The notes under the pieces are model-generated. The model was not told where the DNA came from. It worked only from the letters and a program-made list of their open reading frames with translations, and did not search any database. This document shows, piece after piece, positions 61,673-64,000 of a DNA stretch of 64,000 nt (position 1 is the first letter of the stretch; every line of letters begins with the position of its first letter). The DNA is from Lysobacter oculi (GTDB lineage Bacteria > Pseudomonadota > Gammaproteobacteria > Xanthomonadales > Xanthomonadaceae), in NCBI RefSeq assembly GCF_003293695.1, contig NZ_CP029556.1, forward strand, positions 940,001 through 1,004,000. The letters are read 5' to 3'. Both the position numbers and the translations under genes were made by a program.

Positions 61673-62094
61673 CGTTCGATCACCCGGCCATCGCGCCCGA
61701 CCAGGAACTTGCTGAAGTTCCACTTGATCGCGCCGATGCCGAGGAAGCCGCCCTTCTGCGTCTTCAGCCACGTCCACAGCAGATGCGCGTTCGCACCGTT
61801 CACATCGACCTTCGCGAACATCGGGAAGTCCACGCCGTAGTCGAGCCGGCAGAAGGACGCGATCTCCGCCTCGCTGCCCGGCTCCTGGTGGCCGAACTGG
61901 TCGCAGGGGAAGCCGAGGACCACCAGCCCGCGCTCGCGGTACGTTTCCCAGAGCTGCTGCAGGCCGGCGTATTGCGGGGTGAAGCCGCATCGGCTGGCCA
62001 CGTTGACGATCAGCAGGACCTTCCCTTCGAACTCGCGCAGGCTGCGGTCGCGGCCCTCGATGTCGAGAGCGTTGAAGTCGAACGCGGTGGTCAC
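61612..62094 (-). CDS. gpx: Glutathione peroxidase / thiol peroxidase (BtuE-like)
   Basis: This 160-residue protein has the peroxidatic cysteine in NVASRCGFTPQY, then GFPCDQFGHQEPG with the second cysteine and Gln, and the tryptophan in IKWNFSKFLVGRDG. These make the Cys-Gln-Trp triad. It reduces peroxides using thioredoxin or glutathione. The start is a GTG that overlaps the stop of the amidohydrolase (GTGA). Confidence 0.93.
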   Translation of the reverse strand: MTTAFDFNALDIEGRDRSLREFEGKVLLIVNVASRCGFTPQYAGLQQLWETYRERGLVVLGFPCDQFGHQEPGSEAEIASFCRLDYGVDFPMFAKVDVNGANAHLLWTWLKTQKGGFLGIGAIKWNFSKFLVGRDGRVIERYAPNDAPASLAQDIEAALG

Positions 62095-64000
62095 TTGGCC
62101 GCCGCCTGCGACACCGGGCGCACCGGCTCGGCGAAGGGCTTGATGCCGAGTTCGGTGTGGATCTCGCTGGGGTAGTAGATGACGTCGCCCTTGATCACCG
62201 TGGCCACCTTGCGGAGGTCGCTGATGTTCGTGGTCGGGTCGCCATCGACCAGGATCAGATCGGCGGTCTTGCCCGCTTCCACCGAACCCAGCGTCTTGTC
62301 CACGTAGGAGTACTTCGCGCCGTTGCGGGTGGCGATCTGCAGCACTTCGGCGGGGGTCAGCCCGGCCTGCACGTACAGCTCCAGCTCGCGCAGCAGCGCG
62401 AATCCGGGCACGTCGTCGGTGCCAGCCACCAGCGGCACACCGGCGCGGTACAGGCGTGCGGTGAAGTCGCCCAGTTTGTCGGTCGACTGGCGGAAGCGCG
62501 CGGCGGTGGCGTCATCCGGGATCTCCAGCTGGGCGACCTTGCCGGTGCGCACCACGCTCGGCGGCAGGTGGTCCTCCACCCCCACGAAGGAAGCCGACTG
62601 CTGGCCGTTGCGCTGGGCCAGGAACTGGAACGCGGTCAGGGTGGGATCGATGACGATCTGCTTCTTCGCCAGCATGGCGATGTAGTCCTGCACCGGCTTG
62701 GCATCGAAATCCATCCCGGCCACTTCGCGTGCCGGCAGGTAGAAGCGCTCCAGCGTGCGGGTGTCGGTATCGGGCTTGACCAGGAAGTTGAGCAGCACCT
62801 GATTGATGTGCTGGATCTCGTCGTAGCCGGCATCCACCGCGTCCTGCGCACGCAGGTACACCGGGATGTGGCCGCTGACCCGCAGGCCCTTGCCGTGCGC
62901 ATAGGCCACGGTGTCCTTGAGGATGGCCTTGGGGAAGGAGTTGTAGATCTTGATCTACGGGTAGCCGTGTTCGGCGTACCAGTCCACGGCTTTCTTCGCG
63001 CCGGCCAGGTCCTTGACGACAAAGCCGTTGCGGGCCGACATCGGGCTTTCGCCTTCAAGGAAACCGGCGGCGACGATGCGCGGCATCAGCAACGAACCGT
63101 CGCGCTCCATCCGCATGGTTTCCTGCAGGGTGGCGTTGTCGTTGCCCATGTCGCGCACGCTGGTCACGCCGGCGGCGATGTCCAGCCCGCCGCTCCAGCG
63201 GTCCATGTGCGCGTGCATGTCGAACAGGCCCGGCATCAGCACGCGGCCGCCGCCATCCAACGTCTGCTGGATGCCGAGGTGGTCGTCCATGGTCTGGCCG
63301 TGGTCGGCGCTGGACCAGTCACCGGCGCCGACGCGGACGATTTTGCCGTCGCGGATCAGCACCGAGCTGGGCGCCGAAAGCGTGGCGGTGGCGCTGTCGA
63401 ACACGCGCACGTTGTGGATCAGCGTGGCGCCGCTGATGCGATGGGCCATGCGGGTCTGCAGGTCGAGCAGCGCCTTGGACTCCGCCGCCTTCTGGCGCGT
63501 TTCCATGGCGCCGGCGTTGGCCTGCCAGCCCTCTTCCACCATCTGCATCCAGCCGGGCGCGATGAAGCCGAAGAAGCGCGGCTTGGGGTCGTCGGTGATC
63601 CAGACATAGGTGGGGGTGAAGCCGAAGCCGGTCAGCTGCATCAGCCGGACGGGCTGCGACTGGCCGTTGCGGCTGACCGGCATGCGGTCGATCTCGCGCA
63701 TCTTCAGCGTGCCGTGCGGGATCAGCGCCACGCTGCCTTCGGGGTTGGCGGCCATGGCCTGCACCAGCGCGGAGAACGTGCCGAAGCCGTCGTTGAGCGG
63801 CGCATAGAAGGCGCCCTTCACCAGCGGCTGGTCGCCGGTGTCGATGCCGGAGTTCCAGGTGGCGCGGCCATCGACCGCGTCGTAGCGCTCGTCCACCTTG
63901 GCGCCGAAGGTGGTCTTGCCGCTCACGTGGTAGTGGCGGAAGCCGCCATCGGGCAGGAAGGAGAATTCCTCCTTCAGCTCCGGCCCGCGGCCGTTGTCCT
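62091..64000 (-). pseudogene. Amidohydrolase-family gene interrupted by one in-frame amber codon (5' end outside window)
   Basis: Two frames in the same phase meet at a TAG (62955-62957). The upstream half runs past the window edge and includes VLMPGLFDMHAHMDRW (metal HxH of the amidohydrolase fold) and ends YAEHGYP. The downstream half continues IKIYNSFPKAILKDTVAYAH, SGHIPVYLRAQDAV and the C-terminal PLVAGTDDVPGFALLRELEL and GKTADLILVDGDP. Related proteins from memory read GYPQIKIYNS, so CAG to TAG is the simplest change. With the codon restored it would be a D-aminoacylase/imidazolonepropionase-like amidohydrolase. It precedes gpx with a 4-bp overlap. Read-through or sequence error is possible. 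Confidence 0.8.

Overview
This window looks like a stretch of chromosome from a high-GC gammaproteobacterium of the Xanthomonadaceae (Lysobacter/Luteimonas/Thermomonas/Xanthomonas type). The evidence is the strong GC bias, the gene families (XanB-type PMI/GMP, DUF6116-like and PHA-system small proteins), the lolCD-comEC-exbBD-msbA-lpxK-kdsB order, the serC-aroA pair, and the uvrC-pgsA-tRNA(Gly-Cys-Leu) block. It is almost wholly core genome and densely packed. No rRNA, prophage, integrase, insertion sequence or CRISPR array was seen.

Layout. 0-4 kb: the C-terminal tail of a probable RNase E, a GacA/UvrY-type response regulator, and the sugar-nucleotide genes manC-galE. 4-11 kb: serS, a LysR regulator and tRNA-Ser on one strand; tonB with a tiny membrane protein; serC-aroA; an FHA-domain membrane protein; a PHA-system protein. 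11-14.5 kb: tRNA-Val with a clear promoter and terminator, an ArsC-like protein, an FMN-binding glutamate-synthase-like protein and a TviB-type UDP-sugar dehydrogenase. 14.5-31.5 kb: a nearly gapless minus-strand block. Read 5' to 3' it runs SDHAF4-like gene, sdhC, sdhD, sdhA, sdhB, MAPEG gene, sdhE, ygfX, lolC/E, lolD, comEC, exbB, exbD, msbA, lpxK, kdsB, low-MW phosphatase, uvrC, pgsA, then tRNA-Gly, tRNA-Cys and tRNA-Leu. It joins complex II and its assembly factors to lipoprotein sorting, DNA uptake, lipid A/Kdo synthesis and export, and phospholipid synthesis. 31.5-48.2 kb: housekeeping genes (ygfZ, a ChrR-like reductase, a fused alpha-beta 2-oxoacid dehydrogenase E1, a GCDH-type acyl-CoA dehydrogenase, tatD, tcdA, a membrane-anchored c'-type cytochrome, two glycine-zipper envelope proteins, a cold-shock gene with leader, DUF456, a cardiolipin-synthase-like PLD, a BON-MscS channel, class I fumarase and a TRIC channel).

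48.2-55 kb is the accessory part. A small Cys-tailed protein and an unknown protein lead into about 550 bp of degenerate 21/22-bp tandem repeats bordered by a perfect 16-bp palindrome. Next come a frameshifted small gene and a Type III-like restriction-modification pair in the unusual order res-mod. The Mod protein has a histone-H1-like lysine-rich N-terminus, and its target-recognition region is visibly poorer in G+C than its flanks. 55-64 kb: an ABC exporter, a DUF488 gene, an ABC1/UbiB-like kinase translationally coupled to an App1-family (lipin-like) phosphatase gene, ferredoxin-NADP reductase, DUF1294, glutathione peroxidase, and an amidohydrolase broken by one in-frame amber codon that runs off the window edge.

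Start sites were chosen by homologous N-termini recalled from memory and by visible Shine-Dalgarno sequences. Nothing was searched against a database.
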